Position numbers and translations under genes: made by a program
Source: Collybiopsis luxurians FD-317 M1
Taxonomy: Eukaryota; Basidiomycota; Agaricomycetes; Agaricales; Omphalotaceae
Assembly: GCA_000827265.1 (NCBI GenBank)
Contig: KN834767.1
Coordinates: 533,917-597,916 of the forward strand
DNA length: 64,000 nucleotides
Reading direction: 5' to 3'
Shown here: positions 44,735 through 55,832 of the stretch, piece by piece
Layout: each line of letters starts with the position of its first letter
Position numbering within the stretch: the first letter of the stretch is position 1
Notes under the pieces: model-generated
The model's database searches: none
What the model saw: only the letters and a program-made list of their open reading frames with translations
What the model was told of the DNA's origin: nothing

Positions 44735-45836
44735 TCAAACACGCGTCACAATCCACCACAGCATGTCCCCCGACGCATCTGATGCGTTGTGATGTATCCC
44801 AGCTTCCACCGTGACCAATCCCTCACCACCAAAGACCTCCCTCTCCCACATGTCTTTCCAAGAAGTCGGGGAGTGACGATAAAAGGAGTTTCCATTTTCG
44901 TCGATAACCTCTTCATACGGTTCAACAGAGCCGAGCTGAGAACCAAAGATAATTGATCCTGGTACAGGGGAGAGTAAAGATGCGAGCTTCTTTGCTACAG
45001 TGAGCTGTCCTTCTTCCTTCCAAAGATGGAAGAAAGCAGATGCATGAATCGCTGAAAGGTGGCCTCGGAGGAAATTCAGTGTCTGAGGCTTGGTTCGAAG
45101 AATGGATCGAGCGACATCAACCAAATAATCAGGTGAATCGCGGAAGGGTGGCCGAATCGATAAAAATGCTTCGTCGAAGACGTCTCCCGCAATAAACGGG
45201 ACAGGGAAGGTGGATGAAGTGGAGTTGAATAATTCATGTCCCAATTCCCAATATCCTGAGGGAGCGCAGATGTATTAGAGGTTGCCGACAAGCATACCAA
45301 AAATCGTACCAGCTCGCAGATCGGACGCGATCACGTTATGAACTGGGTATCCATCTTCAACTGCTATGCGCAGATCATTGCCAACTAGATCAAGATACGA
45401 ATTCACGACGGACTCTATCACGCAAATCGAAGAAATACCTACAGCAACAACCTAAATCTAATAACAGCGCATCTGGACGACTAGATCCAAGCTCCAGCAG
45501 TCGAGTGTAGCTAGACTGGGAACGACGAATCCGGAACCTGTTAAGGGCTGTGAAGAGGGGAGAAAGTAATTATCTCATCTACTGTCATACCTGATGAACC
45601 CAAAAGTGCTAATGCAATGATAAGGGTAAATCTGCAGTAACATAGATTACATCCCTAGTCTTACTGTTGTTCGATTGAGGACGAATGGATATCCTTACCT
45701 CGAGTGCTTTCTTAGCGACCTGAATAATGTGTTCCTGTAACTTATCTTGATCTTGAATCCCCGTTGCCTTCTGGTAGAAGGCTAACTCCTCTTTTCCCAG
45801 CCTAAGAGCATCCAAAATTACAGTCTGGTCAGTCAT
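44735..45836 (-). CDS. SAM-dependent methyltransferase C (tandem family)
   Basis: The third and most diverged paralogue. The start is the Met of MTDQTVILDALRLGKEELAF at 45836; a Met five codons earlier (45851) is also possible. Introns are at the same places as in A and B. Landmarks are TFGFIRFRIRRSQSSYTRLL, DLGCC plus GNDLRIAVEDGYPVHNV, SDLRAGYWELGHELFNS, FIAGDVFDEAFLSIRPPF, LSAIHASAFFHLWKEEGQ, LASLLSPVPGSIIFGSQLGS, RHSPTSWKDMWEREVFGGEG and WWIVTRV. The frame is intact, about 285 residues. It has diverged enough from A and B (Trp-Glu-Leu for Trp-Lys-Phe, for example) that it may act on a different acceptor. Confidence 0.8.
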
Positions 45837-46177
45837 GTGTCGAAAGAACAAAGTTCGTGTAAGTAGGTCATAATGAACTCTTCTATTTAAGTGGTAAACG
45901 TGTCCTCAGAATCATACGAGTCACCTTAAGTCATCGGCAGCGAGCTAGCGTCTAATATGGGGAAAGATTCCAGGAACCACTGAAATAGATAAATCAGTTG
46001 AGGCCAAACGTTGGATCTTCGGCGCTAAGGAGCTGAACGCGTAACCTCTCGGGCGCTTAACAAGATACTAGACTGTATTGGGGGGTTGATTGGGGCGGTA
46101 TATGTTGTCAAGCCAGTAGCTTCAGATCTGGAAGGAACCTCGTTCAACAATGTCATTTGAGGGTTTAATTACTTGGC

Positions 46178-46382
46178 TAGATGTAGAGGGTGGCGTTGAA
46201 GGGACTGCGGCAGGTAGTTTTTCGGATCTCTTCGTAGGTTTGAGTAGAGGGTCCGGTAAGATGAAAGAAGGCCCTGAAGAATGTGTCGATCTAGGGTAAC
46301 AAGATAGGTCAGGGCTCGTTTATAACAAAGAAGGATTATAACATATGGAAGATCAGCAGTGGCTATCGTGATAGCGCTCATT
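46178..46382 (-). pseudogene. Transplanted fragment of UBA2
   Basis: This stretch matches 50437-50645 in the UBA2 gene in the same orientation. It covers the end of one exon (ITIATADLP against ITIAIADLP), the intron, and the start of the next exon (GAAGAATGTGTCGATCTAG against GAAGGATGTGTCGATCTAG). It ends abruptly at the methyltransferase relic (junction about 46380). Frames are broken. Confidence 0.75.
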
Positions 46383-46720
46383 GCTCAACCAACAATAGTT
46401 TGACTGGGAATTTGCCCAAGAAACACGGATCAGTATCGCAGAAGGACTTGCAGCAGCAGCCCAGGTCTGCGAGAAGGGCATTCTGATGGCGTGGCTTCGA
46501 AACGACGAATGCGGAACTCCGGTCGAGCTGTAGTCTGTCGCTAACCAATGTCACCATCGTATGTATGCTCTTGTACCTCAAGAATGCAAAACTCTGAATG
46601 CAGTGGTAAGGGTAAATCTAGGAATGGCATCTCTATCATCCTCATCGGGGGCTCATGGGTAGACAAGCTTTACCTCAAGTGCGACATCGACTAAGTATAT
46701 GCTCCTTGAAGTGTAATGTC
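46383..46720 (-). pseudogene. Relic of a fourth tandem methyltransferase
   Basis: The minus strand keeps the exon 1 end (KEHI-like then a GTAAAGC donor), the short exon ATTTACCCTTACCACTGCAT through TTGCATTCTTGAG, and the exon with AATGCCCTT...GACCTGGGCTGCTGCT, in the order seen in genes A to C. A deletion removes RIRRSE context, the motif I intron is decayed, and the whole C-terminal part is missing. Confidence 0.75.
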
Positions 46721-46997
46721 GAGATCTCCGGCACTAAGCAGCTGAATGCGGGGGGCTTGGGTTTTAGTTGCAGTAAGTATTTTACAGGGAGAATCCCACA
46801 GTCATCGCATTGTGTCGCTGTGTTCCGTTTCGGTCTTTGAATTGTATCAAGCCAGTGGCGTTAGATCTGGAGGACACTTACTGATTTAAAAGCGGCGAGA
46901 GTGTCGGACATGATTCGTACAACCAACCAGCAAGATGAAAAGTATGCAAACCTTGTCATTATCTATATGGTAGTGCGCTAAGGTAGAGTCAGACGAT

Positions 46998-47969
46998 CTA
47001 AATCTTCCGTGCAATAACGAGAGTGGTTTTATACGGATACTCAAACACCCCTGCCTTTTGGTCGATCCACGTCTTTTCTTCTCGACCCAGCATTTCTCGA
47101 GCATCTTCCATCAACTTGTCATACTCCTCTTTCTTGTCCTGCGCCAAAACTGCGATATAACTCTTACTCGTAACTCTTTCCAAAACACCTTGAATGGTTG
47201 TCGGAATTGCCCACTGGAATGACTTCTCCACCGGAGGCTCAAACAGCGTTGGGTACGCTGGAGATATCTTTGGATCGAAGGTCGCGCGCCAGAGACCCAG
47301 TCGAAATTGGGGCGAATCACCTTCGTATTTTTCGTATAGACCACGAAGGTATGCAATCCATTTTGCGCTTTCTTGATCTTCGAGGTTCCAGACGTAAACG
47401 ACAACACCGGAGGGTTTGAGGATCCTCGCAAACTCCTTGGAAGCGGCGTCGTAATTAGGATGAGCCCAGTGATAAGCCTGCGCCATGATCACAATATCGG
47501 CCCATTGGTCTTCGATCCCTGTGGAAGTGAAGCTTCCTTCCCTCACAGACACCTTAGTCCCTAAGTAGCAAGTTCAGCTGATCGTCGGTCATCAATACCG
47601 AATCATTCACGTACCATCGAGACCTGGCGCGCTTGTTACGGTCTTATCAAACTGGGCTCTCATACCTGCGCTAGGTTCCACTGCCCGTATTTCCGCGATG
47701 GATGTAGCCCAATCGGAGTGTGCGAGCAGAGCTCGCGTGAAGATCCCGGTGCCTGCACCAATTTCGACGATATTGAAAGGGGGTGACCTTTCCTTGGGAA
47801 TATTCTGACGGATGTGAGCCAGGACGGAAGGCTGGTATGACGGACGAGCTCTTCGATGAGAATGAGATTACTTCCTGAGAGAACGGTTCACAGAAATAGG
47901 CATTTACCTGTCATACACCTCGTTAGTTCCTTCCCCAAAGCCTTGTTGGGCAATCGAGTGTACAGTCAT
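46998..47969 (-). CDS. Methyltransferase, type 11 family
   Basis: A second class of SAM-dependent methyltransferase, unrelated in detail to genes A to C. Three exons run from the ATG at 47969: MTVHSIAQQGFGEGTNEVYD; then RARPSYQPSVLAHIRQNIP with SAM motif I NIVEIGAGTGIFTRAL and the acidic loop IRAVEPSAGM; then TKVSVREGSFTSTGIEDQWA, the motif IV-like ADIVIMAQAYHWAH, and FARILKPSGVVVYVWNLED. The C-terminal segment (EEYDKLMEDAREMLGREEKT) closes a typical fold of about 280 residues, and the frame is intact. Relatives often methylate small molecules. It is transcribed in the same direction as the neighbouring monooxygenase and methyltransferases. Confidence 0.8.
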
Positions 47970-48265
47970 CCTTCAAATCGTAGTAGCAGATCGCAATGAT
48001 TTTGAGATTAAACAGAAAAGATTTCTGCGAGGAACTCCCAGAAATGATAATGGTGTTGGGAAGAGTATCATGAGTCTATTAATACTTCCGCCCATCATTG
48101 CGCCACTTTCGCAAATTTAGCGGAATCGGCCGATTACAATAATTTGGGGTCTTCCGAGTCATTTACAGTCAACACAAGAGAATGTAAGTATAGAAAAGTA
48201 CTGTACTCCTGTCCTAAATTTATAAATGTAATTATTCGTCCTTCGGTCCCGACTCGAGTTCAATT

Positions 48266-49691
48266 TTAGATTCCCTGCACCGTCGCTCGTCGGTAACCTA
48301 CCAACCTCCTCCTCAGATTCTTGCCTGGATACACGGATGAGTCAGGAGGAGGCAGAGGCGGAAGCGCAGGTATCTCCTGCTGGACATCAATTTGCCTTGC
48401 ATCATGTCCAAACAACCAATCCCTCCTCAAATCGTTTGCCCAAAATACCGGATTCTCCTCCGTCTTGAGAGTCATCAACCTATCTCGCAGTTCCTGTGCG
48501 GGACCATCGTATAGATGTAACCATTCTTGAAGCACCTGAGTATTTCGCGTTACGTACTCCGTCCTCGGAACCCTACATTTCTCATACAACGCCAACGCAT
48601 CCGAGAGTTTATCGCATCGGGAAATAGCCGCCCTTAACGCTGCAGCGTCCTCGAAAACCTGCGCAGCCCCTTGAGCCAAATACGGCATCATCGGGTGGCA
48701 CGCATCACCCAAAAGCGCAACCTTCCCACTGGGATGCACCCATCTCTTCAAAGGTTGCTCGAGCTCTGCCAATTTCCACTTTACGTACTCCCCTGTCATA
48801 CTGCAAAGCCTCTGCACGACCGGACACCACCCGTCCTTGAACCGCTCAACCAACTCGCGATTGTCCGTCGACCGCTTCCAGTCGTTCGACCCTACAGGCT
48901 CACCGCAGTCCGTACGGTGCGTAACGTCGACGATGATGTTGAAGAGTTGTCCACCGCGTAACGGATACCCAACAGCGTGTCCTTCGGGACCCATCCAATG
49001 AGTTGCCCATGGCTCCGTGACGAGTGTTCGCAGTTCGGGATCTTCCAAAAGCGGCGCGGCGGGGACGAGAATGCGATAGGCTACATCGCCCGTGTCAACG
49101 GGATCCGCAGGCGCACCGTTGACAGCATTACGAGCGAGAGACTTGATACCCTCTGCACAAATAACAAGATCGCCGGCGTACCATTTGCCCTGCTCCGTCA
49201 ACACGGCTGGTTTGTCATAGTCGTACTCCACGACTCGGCTATCCGTCAGAACCGTAATCTCGCCAGGATGCTTTGACGGGTCGGCAGCGGCTTCGCGTAG
49301 GGCGTCGACGAGATCAGCGCGATGGATGAAGTAATATGGAGCACCGTATCTTTCCTTGACGTCGTCCAACGGGACGTCACAAAGGATCTCATTTCTCCAG
49401 TTGACAAAACGGTTTCCGCGAGACGTTTCCTTCTTGATCGAGTCAAAGTCTACGCCCCATTCTGCCGCCAGCTTGGAGGAATTAGGCGGTACTCGAATGC
49501 CTGCGCCGACCTACAGTCAATGCACATGTTTCAGTGAAGTGAAGGAAGTGACAACAGGAAAATCGACTTGCCTCGGCAAACTCTTTGATGGCATCTAGGA
49601 CGGTCACGCGATGGCCGTCTGCTGCGAGAGCAAGAGCAGTCGATAACCCACCAATGCCCGCTCCTACTACGACGACGTTGAGGTCTTTCAT
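48266..49691 (-). CDS. FAD-dependent monooxygenase (salicylate hydroxylase-like)
   Basis: Class A flavin monooxygenases hydroxylate aromatic or similar substrates using NAD(P)H and O2. Two exons: 49691-49572 and 49510-48266. The N-terminal Rossmann motif is VVVVGAGIGGLSTALALAAD, then VGAGIRVPPNSSKLAAEWGV right after the intron. The FAD/NAD(P)H DG-type region is around WYAGDLVICAEGIKSLAR, and the second FAD motif is KVALLGDACHPMMPYLAQGA with an EDAAAL follow-on. About 454 residues, intact. The intron between the exons starts with GC rather than GT. The gene stands at the head of the minus-strand metabolic island and has a TATA box. Confidence 0.85.
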
Positions 49692-49727
49692 GGTGCGATT
49701 AAACGGGTCCCCGGATGAGAAGAAAGC

Positions 49728-49735
49728 TATTTATA
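49728..49735 (-). promoter_or_regulatory. TATA box of the FAD monooxygenase
   Basis: The minus strand reads TATAAATA about 37 bases upstream of the ATG at 49691. Confidence 0.5.
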
Positions 49736-50230
49736 TTATACCTTCAAAGTTTCGCTAGGGAAATTATGACGAAAGTATAAAATGTGGTAAAGTCAGGCGG
49801 TGACGCCTGTCTCCTTCTCACCTGATATAACAATTGCCGGAATGTCCTTGCCTTTCATCCAACACCTATCGGGAGGCCGCATTCTGTTCGTGGCTGGTTT
49901 CAATGGCTAATCTAGGAGAAAAGAACGGAAAGGATGGTGCGAAACGGACGGAATCGACCTTCCGTCCAGATTAACAAGTCCAATCAGAACGCCAATGCCA
50001 TGGCTATAAGCGAGTAGCGAAAAAGACACAGGGACACGGAAGCACGAATGGAGGTCTAGAAAGTTCAATTACACATTAGTTCGACACATAATACATGCTA
50101 AAAGGCCGAAATTTCGAGCAAGCGAATATAATATCGGGGGATAAAGATAAAATGAAATGAAAAAGCGTGTCAAGCGAGGAAGAAAAAAAAAGAATTCAGT
50201 GCACAGTGAACAGCGACGTGAAGAAACCCT
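49736..50230. other. Intergenic, no gene seen
   Basis: Upstream region of the monooxygenase and 3' flank of UBA2. Only short frames are seen. Confidence 0.45.
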
Positions 50231-52725
50231 TCAATCAATTATAATCACATCGTCTTCATCGTCCACCTTATCGTTGGCTCCCTCCAGCATGACGATTCCA
50301 TCTTCCTCAAGCTGTCGTTTTTTACTTGGGCTAGCAAGTTCTGGCTGACTGAGTTTCTGCTTTTTCGCGGGCGGTCCATTAGCTGAAGGGACTTCATCCA
50401 AAAGGACGACATCATCATCTGGTGCGGCCCTCTTTAATGATGTACGTGGGGGCGTTGAAGGTGCGACGACAGGTGGTTTTTCTTTTTTTGTTGGCTTGGG
50501 TAGGGGATCTGGTAAGACGAGGGAAGACCCGGAAGAAGGATGTGTCGATCTAGTATAACAAAATTGGTCAAGACCTGTTTGAAGTGGGAAAAAAAAGTAA
50601 ACATACGGAAGATCGGCAATGGCTATCGTGATAGTGCTCAAGTCCCCATCCTCATCTACTATCGACAAAAACTTGCCCCTGGTCACACTCAGACTTTCCA
50701 ACGTCCGTTCATAATTGTCATCCCAATCCGGGTCCGCTAATACCCTTTTGTCCTCGTACACACTGACCTCCCTCTCGTCGTCGCCTAGTATGCCTTTCAC
50801 AATGTCTGCCAGCGTAGTTCGGGTAGCATCACACTGGACTTTGGTGTACGTATCCCGGCAGATACCACAGGCCGGATTCGGTTTTGACAAGGTGATGGTG
50901 CTGAGCGGGACAGTGGGTTTAAACTGTAGATGCACGTTGCGCAGTTTATCGTAGGATTTTCGGAGGAGGTGGAGGGCTTGTAGGACGATCAGACCAGAAA
51001 TGATGGCATTGGTGGTAGCGATTGCGGGGATAATGTTGCCGGCCATTTCTTGAAGAACGCAAAGCATTAAGAATCGGGCATCATTCAGAGAAAGATTAAT
51101 TACCTTTGACCTCCCAGCGGGTCTTTTCTTCGATACCGTATGCTATTGAACGGAGGTTGGACGCGGCGGTGACGAAGTCCAATGTATCATCATCGTCTTT
51201 ATCAAATTCTATCGTGTCTACGTTTCCCCCTGCAAGACGGGCCGAAAGACTGTTCACACTGTGGATAGAGGAGTAAGTCTATATCGTCCGGTGGCAAGGA
51301 TTGACTGACCTTGAGACAAACAGCTCAAGATTCTCTTTCAGCGTCAGCTTTCGCTGATCTTTGAGCGCTACACGACCATTGGTAGCCGAAGTTGAAGCAA
51401 CGGGTCGAGCCGAGTGTTGACCGTTCGTCTTGCCGTTAGTAGTCACAGCCGCAGAGCTAACACCGTTGACTTGAGGGGGTGCAGTTGATCGAGCAACGAC
51501 AAAAGTTTCATTCATTATAGCATCGAAGTCCAGCGGTGTTGGAGGATCGCGATGTCGCCACATGTCCGACATGCTGAGGAGGTTGCGGATATCATTATTA
51601 AAGACTTTCTGAAAGGCTTGTCTTGCGGCAGAACCATCTTGATTGGGGTCACGGATAGCAGCACGGACTTCGCTGAACCCTTTAGCTTCTCGACGAAGAG
51701 TAGCGATTTCTTCGGCTGTGAAGAAGGTCAACCATCATTCATCATTGACCCTGTCAAAAGAAGGGAAGATAACACGTACCGTTTTCACCCTGCTTCTCGG
51801 CCTCATCTAGTTCCTCGGTGGCGTCTTCGTCTTGCCCAAAAAATTGTCTAGAAGCATTATTACATATTGAGCTTGGAGGAAAACAAATGGCATTATCAAA
51901 TACCTACCCCATCAAATAGCTTTTACTCCAAACGATGCAGTGGATAGGCTGACTAGGCGTTGAACGAATCGTGCAAACAGGGAACGTTTTCGGGGTTGGT
52001 TTCGGTATGCAGTCGAAACATTCGGTAAGATCCTAGATCGAAATACATTAAGTGCAAGAACAGGAATGAAAGCGCAGTTTTACGTACCTTGACTAGAGGC
52101 TGAACTTGCCCAAGGTATCCTGCCGTTCCAGACTCCACCAAGGGCACCTGGGCAGCCATACACATTTTATTTACGTGTCTTCGCGCATCTGAACCTGCTG
52201 GTTAATTTATGCGACGTTGAAAGAGCGGGAATGCCAACCCAAGTTGTCTAACGCGTTCAGAACGAGATCAAAGCCTTGGAACCACTCGATATCGTACTGA
52301 GGTTCCTTGATGTTGCCGTGGATAGGCGTGATTTGTACATTGGGGTTGAACGGAGAAGCAGTATGCGCTGCGACCTTGAACAAAGTAAGAACTTTGAGAC
52401 AGAGGAAAGAGAAGAATCAAGTAAACGAACCAGGGCTTTACTTTGCTTGACGTCCTTCTTTCTGAAGAGAAACTGGCGATTCAAATTTGACAAGTCGATA
52501 GTGTCTAGATCCAGTAGAGTAATTTTGCCAAATCCGGTCAACACGACGTTCTTCACTGTGTACCTATTGAGAATCGGAAAGAATGAAGCCAGTTCATTAC
52601 TCACAAAGCTCACAGCCAATGCCACCTGCTCCGACGAGTAAAACTTTGGTTTCCGAGAGGCGGGCATGGAGTTCGGGTCCCAAGATTGCTTTTGCGTGAT
52701 TTGTACGCCCTAGAGCAGTTGACAT
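50231..52725 (-). CDS. UBA2: SUMO-activating enzyme subunit 2 (E1)
   Basis: UBA2 with AOS1 forms the SUMO E1, which adenylates SUMO and carries it as a thioester. Many exons from the ATG at 52725 are read. The N-terminal adenylation domain has [48 protein letters not shown] and [11 protein letters not shown]. The zinc Cys pair begins at FDCIPKP. The catalytic Cys region reads [19 protein letters not shown] with the usual CTIR context. The helical second catalytic-Cys half-domain contains [20 protein letters not shown] and [17 protein letters not shown]. The second zinc pair is CGICRD, followed by the ubiquitin-fold domain ([20 protein letters not shown]). The tail is Ser/Pro/Lys-rich with [13 protein letters not shown] and an acidic [10 protein letters not shown] end that could be a SUMO-interacting motif. 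Intact. A fragment copy lies at 46178. Confidence 0.9.
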
Positions 52726-52913
52726 GGTGAAAGAAAATCGCAAAAGAGAGACTCAGATGGCTTCAGAACGTAGTCAAAGTCGAGACGCGGTAGTGGTAGA
52801 AGGAAAATAGGCGAGTCGCGGTCATTGAACGGCTGGTATTTTGGGCGTTAATTAAATTTCCCACGTGGTCAAGCGGCGCTAATTTCTGGGCGCTTAATGC
52901 CTGCCTTTAACTG
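52726..52913. promoter_or_regulatory. Bidirectional promoter, UBA2 / unknown gene
   Basis: Only 188 bases separate two divergent start codons, so the region must drive both genes. No TATA box is obvious, as is common for housekeeping genes. Confidence 0.5.
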
Positions 52914-53642
52914 ATGGCCACCACTACCATTCAACTTTCTAGATCGGATATACTAGCCAATTTATCCGTTACTCCTCATTGTATCAACCTTGAAGAGCAA
53001 CCCTCTGCACCCGAGGAACGTCAAAAATTAAAAACTGCTCTCATGTTGGACGAGCAGGCCTCTGCAATTCTTTCTACTCCATTAAATATACATCTTGCCC
53101 ACGGACTCGCTTACACAGTTGGATCTGCTTTGGGATCCATACCGCCCAGCGTTGATGCATGTCTCGCTGCATTCACAGTACCTAACAAGGTCAAGTTGAC
53201 CGCTGGTGCTAGAGCCTGGTCCAAACACGCTCACAGGTCTCTTGTGGAGACTAAACAACCATCTACGAATGAAGCTGATGAAGCTTCACCCTCCGAAAAT
53301 GATACTGACTTGGCCAACTCGAAGCGAAAGAAAGAAAAGGACCCTGCTCCTACTGGCTGGTGGGGAACTCCTTCCGGGCCAGTTGCCGGTATCAACGAGA
53401 AAGCTGTGGCTCTTTTCTGGAAGATCACCAATGATGCTACGTGGAGGAACCTTCATTGGTTACCTCATTCAGTTTTGGTGTACGAGATTCGCATACACGA
53501 AGGGTACGGGATGAGGTGGTCCCAAGATCAGAGTGCATCGGGAGAAGACCCTGGACGACAGCTGCCTCCATGGGTATTCAGAGGTTTCGTGGAGCCAATG
53601 ATGGAGAATGGGCATGAACTGGGATGGCGGCATGCACCATAG
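52914..53642 (+). CDS. Unrecognised single-exon protein
   Basis: An open frame of 242 residues with good coding character and no intron. The N-terminal part (DILANLSVTPHCINLEEQPS) is mixed helix. A Lys-rich acidic linker (ENDTDLANSKRKKEKDPAP) sits at about residues 125-145. The C-terminal part is Trp-rich and looks globular: GWWGTPSGPVAGINEKAVAL, FWKITNDATWRNLHWLPHSV, and PPWVFRGFVEPMMENGHELG. No signal peptide. The conserved-looking Trp-rich end suggests a real fungal family, but I do not recognise it. It is divergent from UBA2. Confidence 0.75.
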   Translation: MATTTIQLSRSDILANLSVTPHCINLEEQPSAPEERQKLKTALMLDEQASAILSTPLNIHLAHGLAYTVGSALGSIPPSVDACLAAFTVPNKVKLTAGARAWSKHAHRSLVETKQPSTNEADEASPSENDTDLANSKRKKEKDPAPTGWWGTPSGPVAGINEKAVALFWKITNDATWRNLHWLPHSVLVYEIRIHEGYGMRWSQDQSASGEDPGRQLPPWVFRGFVEPMMENGHELGWRHAP

Positions 53643-54249
53643 AAGTAAAGTAAGCATTTTATTGAATGTTGTATCAAGGTTATCAAGAATGTTTGTTTCT
53701 AAGTTCTGATCTACGTCGTTCCTACGAGCATATGGTATCAGCGATAGTAAGTTATATTTATTCCTCTCCTCAAAGTTGATGCGTCTATTTCCCCGAGGGA
53801 TTAATTGGTTAACAACTTTTTGACTACCTTTCGAGCCTATTTGCCACTCATCGCATCGTCCTACGTGCTTCTTGCTCATTTACTAGGTACATGAAGGAGC
53901 TGATACGAAGTTTCCGGATACTCTACTGCCTGCATTGAACTAAAATTGGGTCAGTTTCGCGTACACGCCGAGATATCCAGCCGGCGGAGTGGATAGAAGC
54001 ATCATGATAAGGACTCCGCCGAGATAATAGTAGCTATATGTATCTTTTCATCCCATGTCAATCCCATGTCAATCCCATGTCTTCCTCGAGCTGAGTTATT
54101 GAGCGGTTCCATATTATATATCGGTGGCGGAGGATTCGGCGTCAATCGCCGACCGGCCGAACATCCGTCAACTTTTTTTTTATGACTCCAGAGCCGAACA
54201 CCAAGCACTCTTTAAAAACTCTCATCTTGTCTTTGACGTCCCACCAATA
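53643..54249. other. Intergenic and KARI promoter/leader
   Basis: It contains three tandem copies of the 11-bp unit TCCCATGTCAA (54051-54082), the last one incomplete, and a TATATA stretch at 54114-54119 before the KARI leader. An ATG at 54124 in frame with KARI is probably too early because it would precede the mitochondrial presequence. Confidence 0.5.
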
Positions 54250-55832
54250 ATGGCTTCCCTTGCCTCTCGCTCTGCCTCACAAGCTCTCAAAAACGCTGCT
54301 CGCAATGCGCCTCGTGCCATTTCCGTGTCAGCAAAGCTCCAAACTGCTTCCTACTCTCTTTTGACCAAGGCAGCAGCTGCAAAATCCGCCCAGAGGTCTC
54401 CCCTTCAAGTTCGTATCTTTTTAGCACTTTTCATGACGCGTATCCGGGGTTCTAAGCTCTCGTATTTCTCTAGACTCGCGGAGTGAAGACTCTGGACTTC
54501 GCAGGGACCAAGGAAGTCGTGTACGAGCGAAGTGACTGGCCGTTGGCAAAACTCCAGGACTACTTCAAAAATGACACGCTTGCTCTTATTGGTTATGGCT
54601 CACAAGGCCACGGACAGGGCTTGAATGCTCGCGACAATGGTCTCAATGTCATCGTCGGTGTACGGAAAGACGGAGAGAGCTGGAAACAGGCCATGGCAGA
54701 TGGCTGGGTACGGATTTTTGCTTCTTTCGTTCACATCAAGGCTTGGCTGACATTTTGCCATTTCAGGTTCCCGGCGAAACCCTTTTCCCCATTGAGGAAG
54801 CTATCAAGAAGGGTACTATCATCATGAACCTTCTTTCTGATGCTGCTCAGTCACAAACCTGGCCTGATATTGCTCCTCTTATTACGAAAGGGAAGACCCT
54901 CTACTTCTCTCATGGTTTCTCCGTCGTCTACAAGGAAGACACCAAAGTCATTCCTCCCCCAGACGTCGACGTTATCCTCGTCGCTCCCAAGGGTTCCGGA
55001 CGAACTGTGCGTACCCTCTTCAAAGAGGGACGCGGAATCAACTCGTCCGTCGCCGTCTTCCAAGACGTGACCGGTAAGGCCCAAGAAAAAGCCATTGCCC
55101 TCGGTGTTGGTATCGGCTCTGGGTACATGTACGATACCACTTTCGAGAAGGAAGTCTACTCCGATTTGTATGGTGAACGTGGAGTGGTAAGTTTTCTTTT
55201 TTTTCTTTTTTTTCAACTGTGACAGCATCTCATATCGATCTTCGTTTTAAGCTCATGGGTGCTATTCGTACGTCTTCTATCACATAATGTGACAGATATT
55301 TCAATTGATTTTTCTTCTTTCAGAGGGTCTCTTCCTGGCTCAATACCAAGTTCTCCGTAAGAACGGCCACACTCCCTCGGAAGCTTTCAACGAAACCGTC
55401 GAGGAAGCTACCCAGTCTCTTTACCCTCTCATCGGCGCAAAGGGGTAAGCCCACATGTCATCATTTACGCGTTCCAATCATTTACGCGTTTGTTCAGTAT
55501 GGACTACATGTACAACGCGTGCTCAACAACAGCTCGCCGTGGTGCTCTCGACTGGGCACCGGTCTTCGAAAAGGCCAATGTACCCATCTTCGAAAAGCTA
55601 TACGAGAGCGTGAAGAACGGTACCGAGACCCGCAAGTCCCTCGAGTTCAACGGCCGGTCGACTTACAGGAAGGACCTTGCTGCCGAGCTTGAGGTTATCA
55701 ACAACCAGGAGATCTGGCGCGCAGGTTTGTGCCGAAAAACGTCTGATTATGGCCCGAACGGTTTACTGACGTTCTCGTTTAGGCAAGGTTGTTCGCTCAT
55801 TGCGTCCCGACTACAAGCCCGATTCGGAGTAA
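54250..55832 (+). CDS. ILV5: Mitochondrial ketol-acid reductoisomerase
   Basis: KARI makes dihydroxy acids from acetolactate/acetohydroxybutyrate with NADPH and Mg2+, in mitochondria, for valine, leucine and isoleucine synthesis. Seven exons: 54250-54408, 54474-54707, 54767-55186, 55252-55267, 55324-55444, 55498-55724 and 55783-55832. The start at 54250 opens a basic mitochondrial presequence (MASLASRSASQALKNAARNA). The NADPH motif is ALIGYGSQGHGQGLN, with VGVRKDGESW for the phosphate-side loop. Mg/active-site regions include DLYGERGV (Asp-Glu), LFLAQYQVL, NETVEEATQ and MDYMYNACSTTARRGALDWA. The C terminus is VVRSLRPDYKPDSE. The fourth exon is only 16 bases. Length and order fit the fungal class. 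Intact. Confidence 0.93.

Noticed and set aside
54051..54082. Three 11-bp repeats as a regulatory site
   Set aside because: Tandem copies are real, but nothing ties them to a known factor or to KARI expression.
54124..54249. Upstream in-frame ATG for KARI
   Set aside because: It would add 42 residues before a good mitochondrial presequence that starts at 54250.
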